NCBI GenBank assembly: GCA_951802195.1 | Contig: OX637639.1 | Span: 198,501 to 262,500, forward strand | DNA from: Tausonia pullulans | Lineage: Eukaryota; Basidiomycota; Tremellomycetes; Cystofilobasidiales; Mrakiaceae | Direction of reading: 5' to 3' | Length of the DNA stretch: 64,000 nucleotides | Shown here: positions 11,117 through 23,642 of the stretch, piece by piece | How positions within the stretch are numbered: position 1 is the stretch's first letter | Layout of the letters: the number at the start of each line of letters is the position of its first letter | Notes under the pieces: model-generated | The model's input: only the letters and a program-made list of their open reading frames with translations | What the model was told of the DNA's origin: nothing | Databases searched by the model: none | Made by a program: the position numbers and the translations under genes

Positions 11117-12010
11117 CGTGCTGAAGTGGGGGGTGGAAAGGGTGATGGAAGGGGATTTACAAAGGAGACGAAGGGGTCGCGTGAGGTGGGTAAGGCAGTG
11201 ATGGTTCATGAGGAGATCAAGGGAGCGAGGCAAGGACAACCCGCCGCCGCCGGCCCTCGCCGATGGGTGACATCGTGGGCCTCGAGCGAGGGCTGGCTTG
11301 AGAGACGGCTGTCATGCAAGCACAAGGTTTCGGGTTTGCTTTAACTCGAGATTGACTTGCTAATTGCCAAGTGTTGGAACGCAACTGCACCTAATTTTCC
11401 ATCTCGATGATATTTGTTGTCTGAGGTAGCAACGCGATGCGGCCACGAATCGTAAGTCGCTCATCGCTCATCGCTCGTCGCCGTGCGCCACAGACGACGG
11501 TGTAGAGTAGTCCCTCGTTTCGGTACCATCGTTTCCGGGTGGATTCGCCCAACCAACAGTTGTCGAGAATATTCTAGGCGCGGCTCCGGATAATCGGATA
11601 TCTTTTTCAGACGATCACCAACTCGCTCCGGCGAAGGGCAACAGCAACACGTTGTTCAACCGCCACTCATCTCCCTCTCTATACAGACGGCGAGACTGCC
11701 ATCGGTCAGTCCGCGCGGTCTTGTCTCCGAAGATCAGAGCCGATGTCTTTGCAGGAAGATTCCTTGTCTTGGTTGAAGCTCTCATTCCGCCCAGGAACAA
11801 GCCTCTCGCTCTCATTGGTCCTCCTACCGCACATGGCTACGCCGATCCTGCAGCCACAGGCGTCATCGACAGGGGCCAGCGCGAAATGAGCGAGTCCACC
11901 GGCATGAACTCCGCCCTCGCCCGCTTGGGCCCGCTCGTCCTACACCTGACGCGCCTTTCTGCCCGCCTCCCTCCTCTCCTCCTCAAACTACTACTCTCGG
12001 CTTAGCTAGC
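11117..12010. other. Intergenic, two divergent promoters
   Basis: About 890 bases between the start codons of the Nudix gene (-) and the next gene (+). An ORF at 11652-12005 has arginine-rich, non-globular content, and the ATG at 11887 is not in frame with the downstream start. A 5' untranslated exon or intron is possible here. No named element seen. Confidence 0.35.
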
Positions 12011-14309
12011 ATGTATCCTCCGTCCTCACTGACCCCGGTCTCGCCTGTCTCGCCGGTTGGAACCTTCCTCCCCCGAGAGGAGTTCGCCGCCCGCGAAGTC
12101 CGACGCTCGTCCGTCGCCTCCTTGGCCCTCTTCGCCGACGGGGGGATCCGCGTAAGAGGAGTCCAGCTTGAGGTGCGTCATGTCGTGTGCTCGAACAAGC
12201 TTCGTCTCCGTCTGGACGTACGAGGGGGCGAACTGACAAGCCCGGTACCTATCACAGCTCATCCACGAACTAAACGCGATCCTCGCGAAGAAGACCGTCG
12301 CATCGTCGTCGAACCTCGGAGGTGGCGCTAGCACCTCTGCTTCTGCCTCAGGTTCCCATACGCCGTCTATCTGGCCACTAGGCCTACAGTCGTCTTCGAT
12401 GCTGAGCGGCCAGAGCGGAAGCTGGGAGTGGCAACTGAACGGCTCGCCCTGGCGGGTTCTGCCCAAGTGAGTCAACCTCGGTCTACCTCGTCACCCACAT
12501 GTCACCCCAAGCCATGGCTATTCCGCTGACACCAACCCTTTCGCTTGCCAATCCGACCCAGGGGGGAGCTTGCTACAGTTCGGCTGGCCGTCTCGCTCGT
12601 CCAGACCTTCTTATCCTTCGGCTGGTCCTTTGGGCCCGGCGTCAAGGCTGGACGCAAGAAGGTCGGTCGGTCGTTCACTTCGGCCATCTGCGCTTGTTTG
12701 ATCGTGCCCCCCTCTGCGCGATACCGACCCGCATGATTGATATGGTTTACCAGGATGACCACCACAGCTTCATCTTCACTTCACCCCTCGACGGGCCTCC
12801 CTCGGCTCCAGTAGCCCCCAAGCAGATGTTCGCCATATCATTCCCGAAGCCCAACATCGTCTCGGTCATCGACCCCGTACGGATACTCTCAAGCCCGTTT
12901 ACCTCTTCTCTGGTGGCCCGAAACTATACTGACTTACTTTCTCTCGTCTCTCTCCAGCCCACAAACCTCACGCCCATGATCCTCCAGGCAATCAGAGACG
13001 CAGCCAGTGAAGGAGGTGGCGTCTCGGAGGAGGGCTGGATCCTCGGCACGCAACGCAACATCGGCGGCGGACCGACGGCCGGGGGTGCCTACCGCTTCAA
13101 GCTTAAAGGCTACACCAAATGGTACATGAGCGGGCTTCGACGCTTTAGCTATGTGCGTAGCTGATTTCCGCGTCTGCTGTCCAGGTACCGACCGGGCTTC
13201 CCTCAAGAGGTCTACGACGTGTGAGAGCCGCCATTCGCTCCCTGCCTACATCGTGGACTGACTCTGTTCACATGCACGCTCATCAAACAGCAATGCCCCG
13301 CCCTTCTTCGGTTCCCTCCTCTCCACTCTCGACACCGCCGGCCTCGCCCTCTCTGTCTCCCTCCAGATCGAGCCGACGGCGCGGCATCGCGACCTCTGGA
13401 TTATCGCCGGCGCAGCTCCAACATCGCCGCTATTCTCGCTGGAGCAGCAGGTAACGCCTAATGTGACTTGCTCTCCCGTACCGGCGCAGCCGGAGTCCCT
13501 CCCAGATCACAAACCTACCGTAGTAGCCTTCACTCCTCCACCAGCCTCAGGTATTCCGCCAATCGAATCTGCCCTGCTCGGAGGAGTGATCAGACCGTTG
13601 CCTCAGCCTCCCACCGCCTCAGTCCCTGTCCCTGCCCCTGCCGCCATTATCTCCCTGGTCACTCCTGGACCTCCACCCTTGCCACCGCGCAACCCAGTTG
13701 CCAGCAACCTCGGACGAGAGGCTTCTCCACTTCCTCCACTTCCTCCACCTCCTCTCGTCCTCTCGCATATGCGATCCACGGTCCCCGAGCCCTCCCCTTC
13801 AACTGGCGAGACTTCGCACTCGCCTCCTTCAGCTTCTGCTAGCAGTGGTCGTGTCCCCGGTCCCCACCTCCGCTTCATCCTGGATCCGGACCCTGAGACG
13901 CCGGAGACCGAATCTCCCCTAGGGTCGTCAGGGAAGGAGCTGAAGGTTATCCCGATGAAGGAGGACGATATAACCGTGCGGGAAGTCCCTCGTATCGATC
14001 CGTCTCGTTTCGTTGAGGGGACGGACTCGATGGTCATGTCGTCTAGGCTCCCATCGGACGAGGTCAGTCTGTGCATCTCTCCGGTCTCTTTCTTTGCGCT
14101 TGGCTGATCGATTTTATTGTATTTTGCCTTGGAAGAGCCTCTCATCGCGAAGGGTCGATGATAATCCTGTTCGCCGACAAACGGCCATCTCCGTCGGAGA
14201 GTGGGTAATAGTGAAGCCCGCGGAATCCATGGACGGCGACGATGGGGCGTTCCTCCTCGGCTCGGGGCCGGACAAGCCGAGGCGGGCGATCCTCGAGGGA
14301 GAGTTCTGA
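12011..14309 (+). CDS. Conserved-looking protein of unknown function
   Basis: Eight exons (12011-12172, 12258-12466, 12562-12661, 12754-12876, 12958-13121, 13185-13220, 13291-14062, 14136-14309) close in frame to 579 residues. The N-terminal 340 residues look globular: short hydrophobic strands, a stretch reading WEWQLNGSPWRV, and an Ile/Trp-rich block ending RDLWIIAGAAP, which suggest a beta-rich domain. From about residue 350 it becomes a Pro/Ser-rich linker, and the C-terminus (about 520-579) regains some order with ISVGEWVIVK. No signal peptide or membrane segment. I do not recognise the family. A 39-base stretch at 13450-13488 could be a very short intron; it is a multiple of three, so either reading keeps the frame. 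Confidence 0.7.
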
Positions 14310-14393
14310 GAGAGTCAACATGAAATTCACGTCCTTAGATCCTAAAATGTCCATGTCAAGTCGTTGAAACATGAAGCTGAATCCACCCATCCG

Positions 14394-17300
14394 CTACGAG
14401 TAGACCCGCTCCTCCTTCTTCCAGCGTCCATTTCCAGCTCCTCCTCTTCCGAGACTACCAAGCTGCGCAAAGAACCCCCCCGCGGACGTCGTCCTTTGCC
14501 TCGCCGATGAAAAGGAAGAGGATGTCGGCGTTTCCACGACGTTCGTCCGCTGAGCGACATCGCACAGGCTCATCGCACCAGGCGTGGCAGGCCGAGGAGG
14601 TTCAGCAGCTTCATGCTTGCGGGTGAAGAGCGAGCGCAAACGGCTTCGGCTGGCGACGCGGGAAAAGGAGCGGCCGAAGCTGGAGGTGGTGGTGGTGGTG
14701 GTGGGAGGGGTGGGGGTGGGGATCGGCGGCTGCTTGAGGGAAAGGAAAAGCTCCACGGTTGAGGACGCCGAGATAGTGGGTGAGTCCAGGCGATCGTCGA
14801 AGCGGGTGTCGAAGAAGCTCTTGAGTGAGGGTCTGGTGGTACGGCCAGCTGGTGCATCTGTCGGAGGGGGAGGCGACGCTGGCGACGACCGAAGGTTCAT
14901 GAAGGACTTGTGAAGGCGAAGGAGTTTGGGAGTGGCGCGCTTCTTAGGGGAGGGCGAGATGGAGAAAGCAGAAGGGGGAGGGGCGAGTCCGAGAGTGGTG
15001 TTGGAGCGTGAGCGGACTGGCGTGCTCGGAACGGAGGGGGGAGTGGCGGGGGGATAATAGTTATGGGGAGGGAACTTGAGGAAGGAGACCCGCTGGGTCG
15101 GAGGACTAGGGGGTCTGTCATGGTCGTCCTCATCGGGGCCATCAGCGATGGAAGCCTGAAAGAGGGTAATGACTATGTTGCAGGCATCAGCTGAGAACTT
15201 TCTCGAGAGATCGATCGAAATGCTCACGCCCAGACCTCTTCCGCTTGATATTCGAGGGGAAGACTGAGTCGAACGCCTCGTCGGTTACGGTAATGACGGG
15301 CGAATTGGGTGAAGGGCTGGGAGCTCCGACGCTCTCGGGAACGTCGGCGCGAGGGCGGCCGTATCTAAGGTAGTTCGGGCGGTTAGGGGTGGTGTAGATG
15401 GGGGAGAGAAGCGCTTGGTCGGGTCCAGGCGACGGAGTGCGCGGGAAGAGTAGGGACGAGGAGGCAGATATGGCGGATTGAGCCGGCGAGGAAGCCTTGA
15501 GCTCCGTCTCGAAGGTGTTCATGTCGATGTTGCGGACCCACTGATGTTTGAATAGAGTCAGGGATCAGCAATGGCCTCCTCGAGGGGCTCGGCATAGGCG
15601 ATGTCAGACGTACGTGGGAGATGTGATCGCGGCGCGCGTCAGAGCCGGCGTCGGAGACGGCTAGCCTAGCGATGTTGATAGACGGGACGAGCAGATCGAC
15701 TAATGAAGAATAAAAATTCTCCTTAGTCAAATTTTTGGAACCAGACCCGATGAGATCTAGCGAGACGAACCGGCGGGAGCGAGAGCAGAGTTGTCGCGGG
15801 CCTGTTGTTGGGTGCGTGGCGTCACGCCGTCCTCCACCCGGATGGACGGCATCTTGCGGAAATCTGAAAGACCAGGATGAGATGATCAGCATGTTTTCAG
15901 AGTCATTAGAGCGAGATTGGACGCACCGGCAGTCGTGTTAACCCTGAAAGTGGGCTGCTGCTGTCCAATGATGGTCCGCTGCTCCTTGAGCTTGGGCGTG
16001 GGTGCCCTGCGAGGCGGCGTCGCCTCATCATCGGCGAGGAGGGAGGGATCCTCGATCGAGGGCTGGCCACGGGAGTGGGTGAGAACGGCTGGGCTGGCAG
16101 AGGTCGTGGTGGGGCTCGCAATTCTGGATGTGACGCGACGCAGGGGTGGCATGGCCGGGACGAAAAGCTGATCCAAAGATGGACGCACTGTGAAGAGAAA
16201 AAAGGAAATCAGCTTGATTCGATGTAGCGCGGCCGACGAGAGAGCGAACGTCTGGGCTTGAGAGATCCCTGGGACTGGGCTGAGCGAAGATCGCCTCTAC
16301 TGCGGTGCTTGCGAGGCTTGGAAGTTGTAGAGGCACTCCGGGGGGGCGTCCGGTAGCGTTGGCGGAGAGCTACCGGGTCGCCGTCGTCGCCAGTCCTGTG
16401 CCGGGCGATGCGCTCGGAATACTTCACGTAGGAGGGAGCTGAAGAAGCTGATCGAGCCAGGGGTACAAGAGAGTGATGAGCGATCGCCCAGCCTGAGAGG
16501 TCGTTGGCCTGATGGAAACTCACTGCGCGAGTCGGCCTCCTCATCCTCCAATGACACGTGCTCAAGGGCTTTCACAGCCCTGATGCGGAGGACCTGGTTA
16601 GGGTGAATCATGCGGCGGAGCAAATCCTCAACGTCTTCAGTGGAGATGAAGGTTAGACAGAGAGCGAAGACTGAGTAACAGAAGACGATGGACACACCGT
16701 TGCTCATCTCCCATGATCCGATCCAGCGGCCCTGCGTGGTGAACTCGTAATAATCCTCCATCTCTTCATCGGTCATGAACTCCTTCGATTCCGCTCCCAG
16801 CTCAAACGGCGTGCGTCCCATTAAGATCTCAAAGAGGGTGACCTGAAAGAGGCAACGACATCCAGTGGACCCGTCAACGACAGCTCGAGGCCGTGGAGAA
16901 GACCAGCGAAAGGGAGGATGCCTACTCCGAGAGACCAGACATCAGACGCGCGCTCGTCATGGCTGTAGCCCCTTGCCCGGGTCGGTGAGAGGTACTCCTG
17001 GGTGCCAAAGAAGTTGGTCGAAATGAAGGGGTCCTCGTCCTCGAAGGGGTCCCAGCGGGTGGCGAATCCGAAGTCGACAATTACGGGGACACCCGCGGAG
17101 GAGAGGAGAATATTTGCGGGTTTTATGTCATTATGGGTGATATCATTCCGGTGCAGGAAGGCAACAGCTGAGATCAGAGAGCGGAAGATGGGCTTGGCCT
17201 GGGTCTGCGAGAGGGAAAGGTCGTCGTCAGCGTCAGATACTGAGAACGCTACGGAACAAAGAACACGAGACGGACCTCGGGTATGCGGACGGGGAGGGAT

Positions 17301-18069
17301 CTCTCCCTGATAGAGGATAAGCAAAAGGCAGTCAGTTGGGCCGGCACGGGGAGATGAAAAGGAGCACAGACAAAAGGGACAACCGCTCACAGGAAGGGCA
17401 TGACTATGAGGGTGTACGAAGGCGTGAGGAAGAAGGACTCAAAAGAGATCACTGAGGGGTGCGATTCCTTGAGATCCTTGAGCGACGCAAACTCATTCCA
17501 GCTAGGGATGAAAGAGAGCAACAGCGCGCGCCTGGTCAGATGGGGAGCAGGCGGGCAAGAGACCAGACGTCGCAAGTCTCACAGGGCACGGACGCGAGCT
17601 GCTGTCGTAGGCGTCCTCGTGCGATGGACAAGCTTGATAGCGACCTAGAAGGAGAAAGCGGAGGGTCGGGTGAGAATCAACGGTGCCCGCGGAGCGACAA
17701 AACAACGGAGGGAGGAGCACCTTCTCGCCAACTGTGTCATTCAGTCGCTTGGTCCTGCCGAGCCAGACGCTGCCCCCTGAAGAGATGAAAGACACGTTGC
17801 TGAGCGTCTATTAAAATAATAGAAAGGAGGTTGAGGGGTGACTCACAGTTCCCACAGCCAACCTCCTTGACGAAGAGAAACGCCCGAGCGAGGTCGTCGT
17901 CGGTCAGAAAGTGAACTTCGTCGTTCTCGTCGATGGCTGAGGCGCCGGTTGGGGATGAGAGAGTCGAGAGCGTAGAGGATGTGGAAGGAGGTGTCTGGGG
18001 AGGTGTGCGGAGGTGATGGATGGCGGGAAGCCCAGGGAAAGAGGGTGATGGAGATGAAAGGGGAAGCAT
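14394..18069 (-). CDS. Serine/threonine protein kinase with long C-terminal extension
   Basis: Fourteen exons give 922 residues: 18069-17847, 17776-17721, 17644-17583, 17531-17391, 17306-17276, 17204-16926, 16842-16698, 16634-16524, 16438-16250, 16187-15927, 15863-15771, 15699-15614, 15540-15228, 15172-14394. The kinase domain covers about residues 65-350: glycine loop GCGNWGSV, VAIK lysine, catalytic loop THNDIKPAN (Asn replaces the Arg of HRD), VDFG, and YSHDERASDVWSLG. The catalytic Asp, Lys and Asn and the DFG Asp are all present, so it should be active. The Arg-to-Asn change removes the residue that normally contacts an activation-loop phosphate, suggesting activity without activation-loop phosphorylation. 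The tail (350-922) is Ser/Pro/Arg-rich with SP and TP sites and ends in a basic region. The exact kinase family is not clear. Start chosen as the first in-frame ATG. Confidence 0.85.
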
Positions 18070-19339
18070 GCAGGACAGCGAGAAGATAGGCACAGTGGAG
18101 AGGAAGGGGAGGGAGGAACGAGGGAGGGACAGAGGACCCTTGCCGATGATAGCCGTTGGAGGGATTCAGCTTGACGGGCAGACAAAATGGAGGCGAGATA
18201 GGAGCCACGTTCGACCGCCTTTCCGGTGAGTTAGAAACGGAGGCCAACATGAGAGACGACTGAAGGTCGAGTGAGCATCGACACGGACGGAGGCTGCGCA
18301 AGACGTGCAAGGGGCCTGGCGAACGCGCGTGTTTCGGCCTCGCAAACGCAACGAGGCGTCGCCACTAGTCCAATGAGAAGAGGCCCCCGAAAGGCTAGGG
18401 TGGATTCGAGGGGAGCGGAAAGAACGGGCGGACCATGAGAGGGAGACAGCGCCGCTCGTTAACACGCGCATCTCATCAATCGGAAGACAGCAGGGATCTC
18501 AGAGAGTTGAACTTCTCTTAGCGAGAATATGTCTAACACGTTCTCAAAAACCTACTTCTGTAGCTGGTTCTGCATTCGCCCAAAAGGGAGCTTGCACTTG
18601 AGTCTGGTCGCCCCTTGTTGTTTACCCTTGTTGAGCGCTCAGGCGATCGCGTAGTCTCGGCGAACGATGGACTGATAATCAAGATTCCTCCGATCCATTT
18701 TGAGCCCTTGAAAGCAATGCCTTGGGTTTTGGATTAAATATTGAAGAGAACGTCAAGCCCACGGCTTGTTGGCGACACGCAACGCTTCGTCTCGATGGCC
18801 GTCGAAAGTCGACCTGTGTTGCTTCATGACCGAGAAAGGTTTCGACCTCCAGCTTTACAGCAGCATCTTGTGAGATGGGGAAGGAACAATAGGTACTTGA
18901 TCGTCTCCCCTCGCTCTCCTAGCAACGGCGAACCGGTTCCCCGTCCCTAGCAAACCTCATCGCCCTTCCGCAGGTCACAGCGGCCGAAGAGGATCGCTGA
19001 GAGGTGAAACTTGGACCACAACTCTGCCAGAGAGAAATAGATCCCCGCAAGGATTTGGGTAGTGGCGGCCGGAGGTGGGTCTGTTGAGTTGGTCCTCGTT
19101 GGCGAATGTAGATTGGTGAACAGACAGGCGACTGAACTGGAGACAGGGCAGAGCAGAGAGGGGACAAAAGTCAGAGTTGAGAACGAGGAATTCGGACTCG
19201 ACGAAGAGACTCACCAAGTTGCACGACTGAAAGCTCGATGACCGCTCATCCCTTACAACAGGTCTCCCACCCCTGCGCAAGCTCAAACATAATGGTTGCC
19301 GACAAGCAGCGGGCCTTCACCGAACGTCGAAGGCTTGGC
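18070..19339. other. Intergenic, no gene seen
   Basis: About 1.27 kb between the kinase start and the stop of the NYN-domain gene, both on the minus strand. It includes the kinase promoter. Open stretches have no splice-consistent extension and no recognisable motif. Bases 18480-18740 are less GC-rich than the surroundings. Confidence 0.4.
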
Positions 19340-21607
19340 CTACTTAGCCTTCTTCACTGAGTCCACCTTCAGAGTAGCACCAGCCGTTGCGGCCGCTGCC
19401 CTCTCTCTCTTGAGCCTCCTCGCCTCCGCCCTCCTCGCCCACCTTGCCTCGACTGTCTCCTCTTTAGCCTGTCTCCTCACTTCCTCCTGCCGCCCCAGAT
19501 TCGCCATATACTCCTCCTCCATCTGCCTCTCCGCCTCCACCCTTCGCACCCTCCTCTCCACATCGTCCAAGTCCTTCTTTTTCTGCTGCAGTGCCTGCCT
19601 CGCCGATTCCGACGGATGGATCCGACACGCCTCCGCCTTGGCACGACAAAAGTCCGTTAGCCTCAGCAACGCCAACCTTCCGCTTGCCCTCTCCTCGAGC
19701 CTGTGCTCGAACCCATGCCGGCTCATCGTCCTTCGGAGGAGTATGCTCCTCCTTCTGGGCGAGATTTCGAAGACAATCTCGAGCACCGCCCTGACGTCGT
19801 CGACGTGAAACCAAGCCGTACCCGGGTAGTGTTTTTGGGCTTGGAGGACGACGAAACCGAGCTGGGCGAAGATGGTGAACTGGGATTGGAGCCGGTCCCA
19901 GTCGTAGCGTGGGAGCCAGACGAGAACGATCTGGATGAGTTTAAGGCGCTGTGTGGATTGGGAAGAAAATCAGACAATCAGTCAGGAGAGTAGAGGAAAG
20001 GGGGGGGGGAGGCATGGCGGACGCTCACCCATCGAACTTGCTGTGGAGTGGAGAGAAAAGAGGGGGAGGGGGAAAGGAATGGAATCACAATACAATTCAG
20101 TTTCGACAAGGTAGCTCAGAGAGAACAGGCCGCGACGAACCTCGCTTGTCAATGGCGTATCAGAGATATTGAGCCCCCTCTCCCGCACCTTGCTGTCCTG
20201 TGAAGCGAGATTCATGACGTCAGATCACATTGACGACTCGAGCGCACGTCAAAACTCACGTGCTCGATGACATCCCTCTGCGTGTAAACTCTCGGAACGA
20301 CATGGTACTCATCCGCCTCTGCGACGAGCTGAAAGAGTCACCGTCCAAAGCAAGTCAGCGCACCATTCGCTTTGTTCTACCTCCAAATCAAGCAAGACTC
20401 ACCTGCAAGATCTTCCACTTCTGCCACTCAGCATCCAGTGTCCGTCTCCGACTTATCCCCGGCGAAAGATACCTGCCCTCCCCGCCGCTCAGCGCTGCCG
20501 ACACCCGCTGCCCCTGCTGATCATGGAGCGTCTTTTTTGAAAGCATCTCGGGGCAGGCTTTGGCTTCGGTGAGGATCTCGCCCCACCGATGGAACTCGGA
20601 GGCGGCTGCGCGGACGTTGGCGGCTTGGAAGCCTTGGCGGGATTGAAAGAGGACGACCTCGTGGCCGCTGGAAGGTAAGGACGGGAGGGTCTATCAGTCT
20701 CTGTAGAGAGGAACAGAACGAGGCGATGAAAGAGAGGGCCGACCGGTTGCGCAGCGAGTTTAGGGCATAGGCAAAATCGGAATCGTCCGAGCTGGGAAGA
20801 GGTAGAAGCAGCGAAGTCAGCAGCTGATGGAGAAGATCAAATATGCATAACTAGACGTACAGAACGACGATCGTTGATCCCGGGTAGTCGTGAGCAAAGG
20901 CCAGCGCATCGTTGACGAGGAGCATGTCGGCAACCCTTACTCACGGACGAGACGCCAGATCAATGCCAGTTCGTATACACAGGCTCAGGGAGCAAATTGA
21001 CCCACTCTTTGCGGCCCTCTCGCTCGAAGACGTGAAATCGTACACCACAGTCCGTCCAGTTCCCTCGCCGCATCGGAAGGTGGGTGGCATCTGAGTACAA
21101 GGCGCAGCCAAGGGTAAGTTAGCTAAGGCGCGCATATTGGCACGCATGAAAGAGACGAACCTTCGTACGCCTTGATGAAGGAGATCTCTCCTGGCCCAAT
21201 GGCTCGCCTCAGGGCTCGCATGACTTCGACCTCGTTCCTTCGAGGAGGCAGGATGTTCTCTACGACGGCAAGGGGGGGGAGGGGGAGATAGTAGACGGAC
21301 GAGTTCGATGACGACAGTCAGACGTGGATAAGTGGGGCACGACGATCAGCGTCTAACTCAAACCCACACCTCGAAACTCCAAACTCTCACCCGAGTCCCA
21401 GAAGACACCAATGAGTCTGCGAGGAGCGTTGCCGTAGTCCCCGTGGCGTGCGGACGGGTGGGAAGGGCCGGCAGCAGGGCCATCTGGCGGAGCATGCGGC
21501 TCGACGGACCTCCCCTTGCTCTTGGGGACATGGGAGATCGTACGACCCACTGCCCAGAGGGGTGACCATCGGATGCAGAGGGTACTAGGGCGAGCGAGCA
21601 GGCGCAT
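19340..21607 (-). CDS. NYN-domain (MARF1-like) putative ribonuclease
   Basis: Ten exons (21607-21391, 21259-21144, 21091-21006, 20935-20861, 20791-20744, 20667-20403, 20328-20260, 20197-20141, 20040-20029, 19948-19340) close in frame to 517 residues. The NYN (PIN-like nuclease) fold is shown by FWDSEN (about 69-74), the EGRKEVADMLLVNDAL block, LSDDSDFAYALNSLR and the HEVVLFQ strand, which place the acidic residues expected to bind metal. NYN proteins cleave or bind RNA; fungal members are mostly uncharacterised. The C-terminus has a Trp/Leu-rich segment (about 315-370) followed by a long Lys/Arg/Glu/Ala helix likely to form a coiled coil (about 410-510). One 12-base exon (20040-20029) supplies QVRW. 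The exon 2 donor was chosen because it alone keeps the NYN frame. Confidence 0.75.
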
Positions 21608-22604
21608 GCCCTTGAGATAGGCTCACGGTGAGCACGTGGAAGTGGAGGGAGAAGGTAGGGAGCGACGCGGCGTGAAGGGAGAAGGGCGCCGCAAACGAAG
21701 GGATGCGAGCAGGGTCCAATATTGCGGCGTTAGGAGAGAACTTTGTCCAATGTTGAGCGTCTGTCGCCTCGAATGAGGAGGGACTAGGTATCGGAGGCGA
21801 GAAGAGAGGCTGTCGTTGACGTTTGACGGAGAAACGCGTCGTCGCCTCTTTGGTCTGAACGACAGCGCACAAGCCTTTTTCATTCTCCAATTCGCTTTTC
21901 TTCCGAGCTCTAGCATATCCTTTCGTGATTATATGATATGGACTAAACGAGAGAAAAGAAAGTCAGTCCTCATTCCCAGAAGGTGGCTAGCTTTCAAGCG
22001 AGACACAACTGTCAGCACGTTGCACAATTTCTGAGGGTCTGTCTAGGCAAGCAAGAGAAAGTACGTCGTTCAAGTCATGATGATAGAGAAGTGAGGGTGT
22101 CTGCCTGATCTAAGGCGGTCTTATGCATGCAGTGTGTGGAGGAGAAGTGAGATGGGTATAGATGCGTGATGATGTGTGTGAGACGGCGATTATCGCCATG
22201 AAGCTCTTCCTCCAGGCTACCACAGCCACCCGCCGCTGGAGAGCTTCGCGTATTTCGAGCTCGCCAGAGAGGCTCAGGCTCTCAAATATAAGTCAAACGC
22301 CGGGGTGCGATGGATGCGACAAGTCCGAAGCGGGTCAAGGTGCGCAAATAAAGGCGGACGGATGCTTCTGACGCAGTTGCACGCCTGATCGGAGAGAGTG
22401 TGTCAGAATCGCTTCAAGGGGGATAGAGCTGCGGGTAGTAGATGGAGAAACGCACTGGAGGGGTTGGCGGATGCTGGCGTCTCTTGGGTGCCGGGGGCAT
22501 GATTTGCGTCGTGTCAGTGAAGAAACGACGGTGTTGTCGAGCTAGAGACACGTGCTTGATCAGCATGAGAGCAGAGAGAGAAGGAAGGAAGATGACCAAC
22601 CGGA
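21608..22604. other. Intergenic, possible extra 3' exon of the deaminase gene
   Basis: About 1 kb without a supported gene. The minus-strand stretch 22540-22414 encodes a Pro/Arg-rich segment ending SIYYPQLYPP before a stop and could be an alternative last exon of the neighbouring deaminase gene, but no splice arrangement is compelling. The rest shows nothing. Confidence 0.35.
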
Positions 22605-23642
22605 TCAATGCTTGTGGCCGCAGCTGTACCGACCCTTGTCCTTGCCGCTTCCGACCGGCGCCGTCGTGACTGCCTGCTCTCTAGCTTTGAGCGTCGCGAT
22701 AATGTGCTCCTCGGCGCCCGTCAACCAGCCCGTCTCTACGAGATCCTTCGTCTCGAGAATTTCCTCCCAAAGGTCGAGCACCTTGGCCTCCTCCCAAAGG
22801 AGCTCCCGTGGGTCAAGAATGACCGACGGAGCCTTGCCCTTGGACGACCTGGAAGACTGAGGCGACGGCGAGCGTGGTCCCCCAAGGTGGACGGCCCTGG
22901 TGCCACCAACGCCATCGTTCTCGCTGGAGTCGGCTGTGGTCGCCTTCCCCTCCTCTTCCTCGACGTCGGTTCCCGTTGTCCAGAGAACCTTGCGGACACC
23001 GTGCTGAGCCATGGCTTGAACGCACCGCCAGCAAGGCTTGGCCTGCATCGGCTGCTCATTGCCGTTGAATCGACCGACGTAAAGCGTTGAGTTCATAAGC
23101 GGGCTCTTAGTTGACGGCAGCAGCCTGTGCGGCGGAGGGATGAAGGGTGGTGGCGAGCGGGCTGAGGCGGACGGAATGGAGTACGGGGGGAGGTGGGCCA
23201 GTGACGTCCGGGCGTAGTGAGGGGTGGCGGACCGGAGAGCGGAGACTTCCGCATGGACGGAAAGTGGAAGGACGTTGACGTGTGCGGACGAAGGCCACGA
23301 AGAGGAGGGGAGTCCGTAGTCCAGGTTTCTGAGGGATGGAAGACGGAGAGGAGAGGAGGGCAACGCGACGAGACGTGTGACAGGGCGGGCAAACAATGTC
23401 AGCTTTCGTCCTCACTCGCTCTTTCTCCGTCTCTCCCTCTCTCGTTCTCCCTCTCTTCTTTTTCTCTGGAAGAAGTCTCGCCCTCGACAGGGGACTCACC
23501 TGAGGTGCTTGTTGGACCCACGGCCAATGACCTTGCCGTTCTTGACGACAACGGCGCCCATGCGGAACATCATGGTAACGCTCCGGGCCTCCTTAGCGCA
23601 CTCCAGAAAGAAGTTGACATGGCGCTCGAGGGCGCGGCCCAT
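22605..23642 (-). CDS. Cytidine/deoxycytidylate deaminase-fold protein
   Basis: Two exons (23642-23500 and 23328-22605) give 288 residues. The zinc-binding deaminase signature is present: HAE at 73-75 (zinc-ligand His and proton-shuttle Glu) and PCWRC at 146-150 (two zinc-ligand Cys). The N-terminal strand GAVVVKNGKVIGRGSN is typical of the CDA/dCMP deaminase superfamily, which hydrolytically removes the amino group of a base or nucleoside. About 70 residues separate HAE from PCxxC, because a Pro/Ser-rich low-complexity insert lies between them. The C-terminal 130 residues, with an acidic Glu run and a Trp/Leu helix, are not part of the usual fold. The substrate cannot be predicted; a member of the diverse fungal deaminases is as likely as a dCMP deaminase. 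Start is the first ATG; a non-ATG extension upstream is open. Confidence 0.7.

Noticed and set aside
14682-14712. (GTG)n run as a possible structural or regulatory element
   Set aside because: It is coding: the minus strand gives a Thr run inside the kinase tail.
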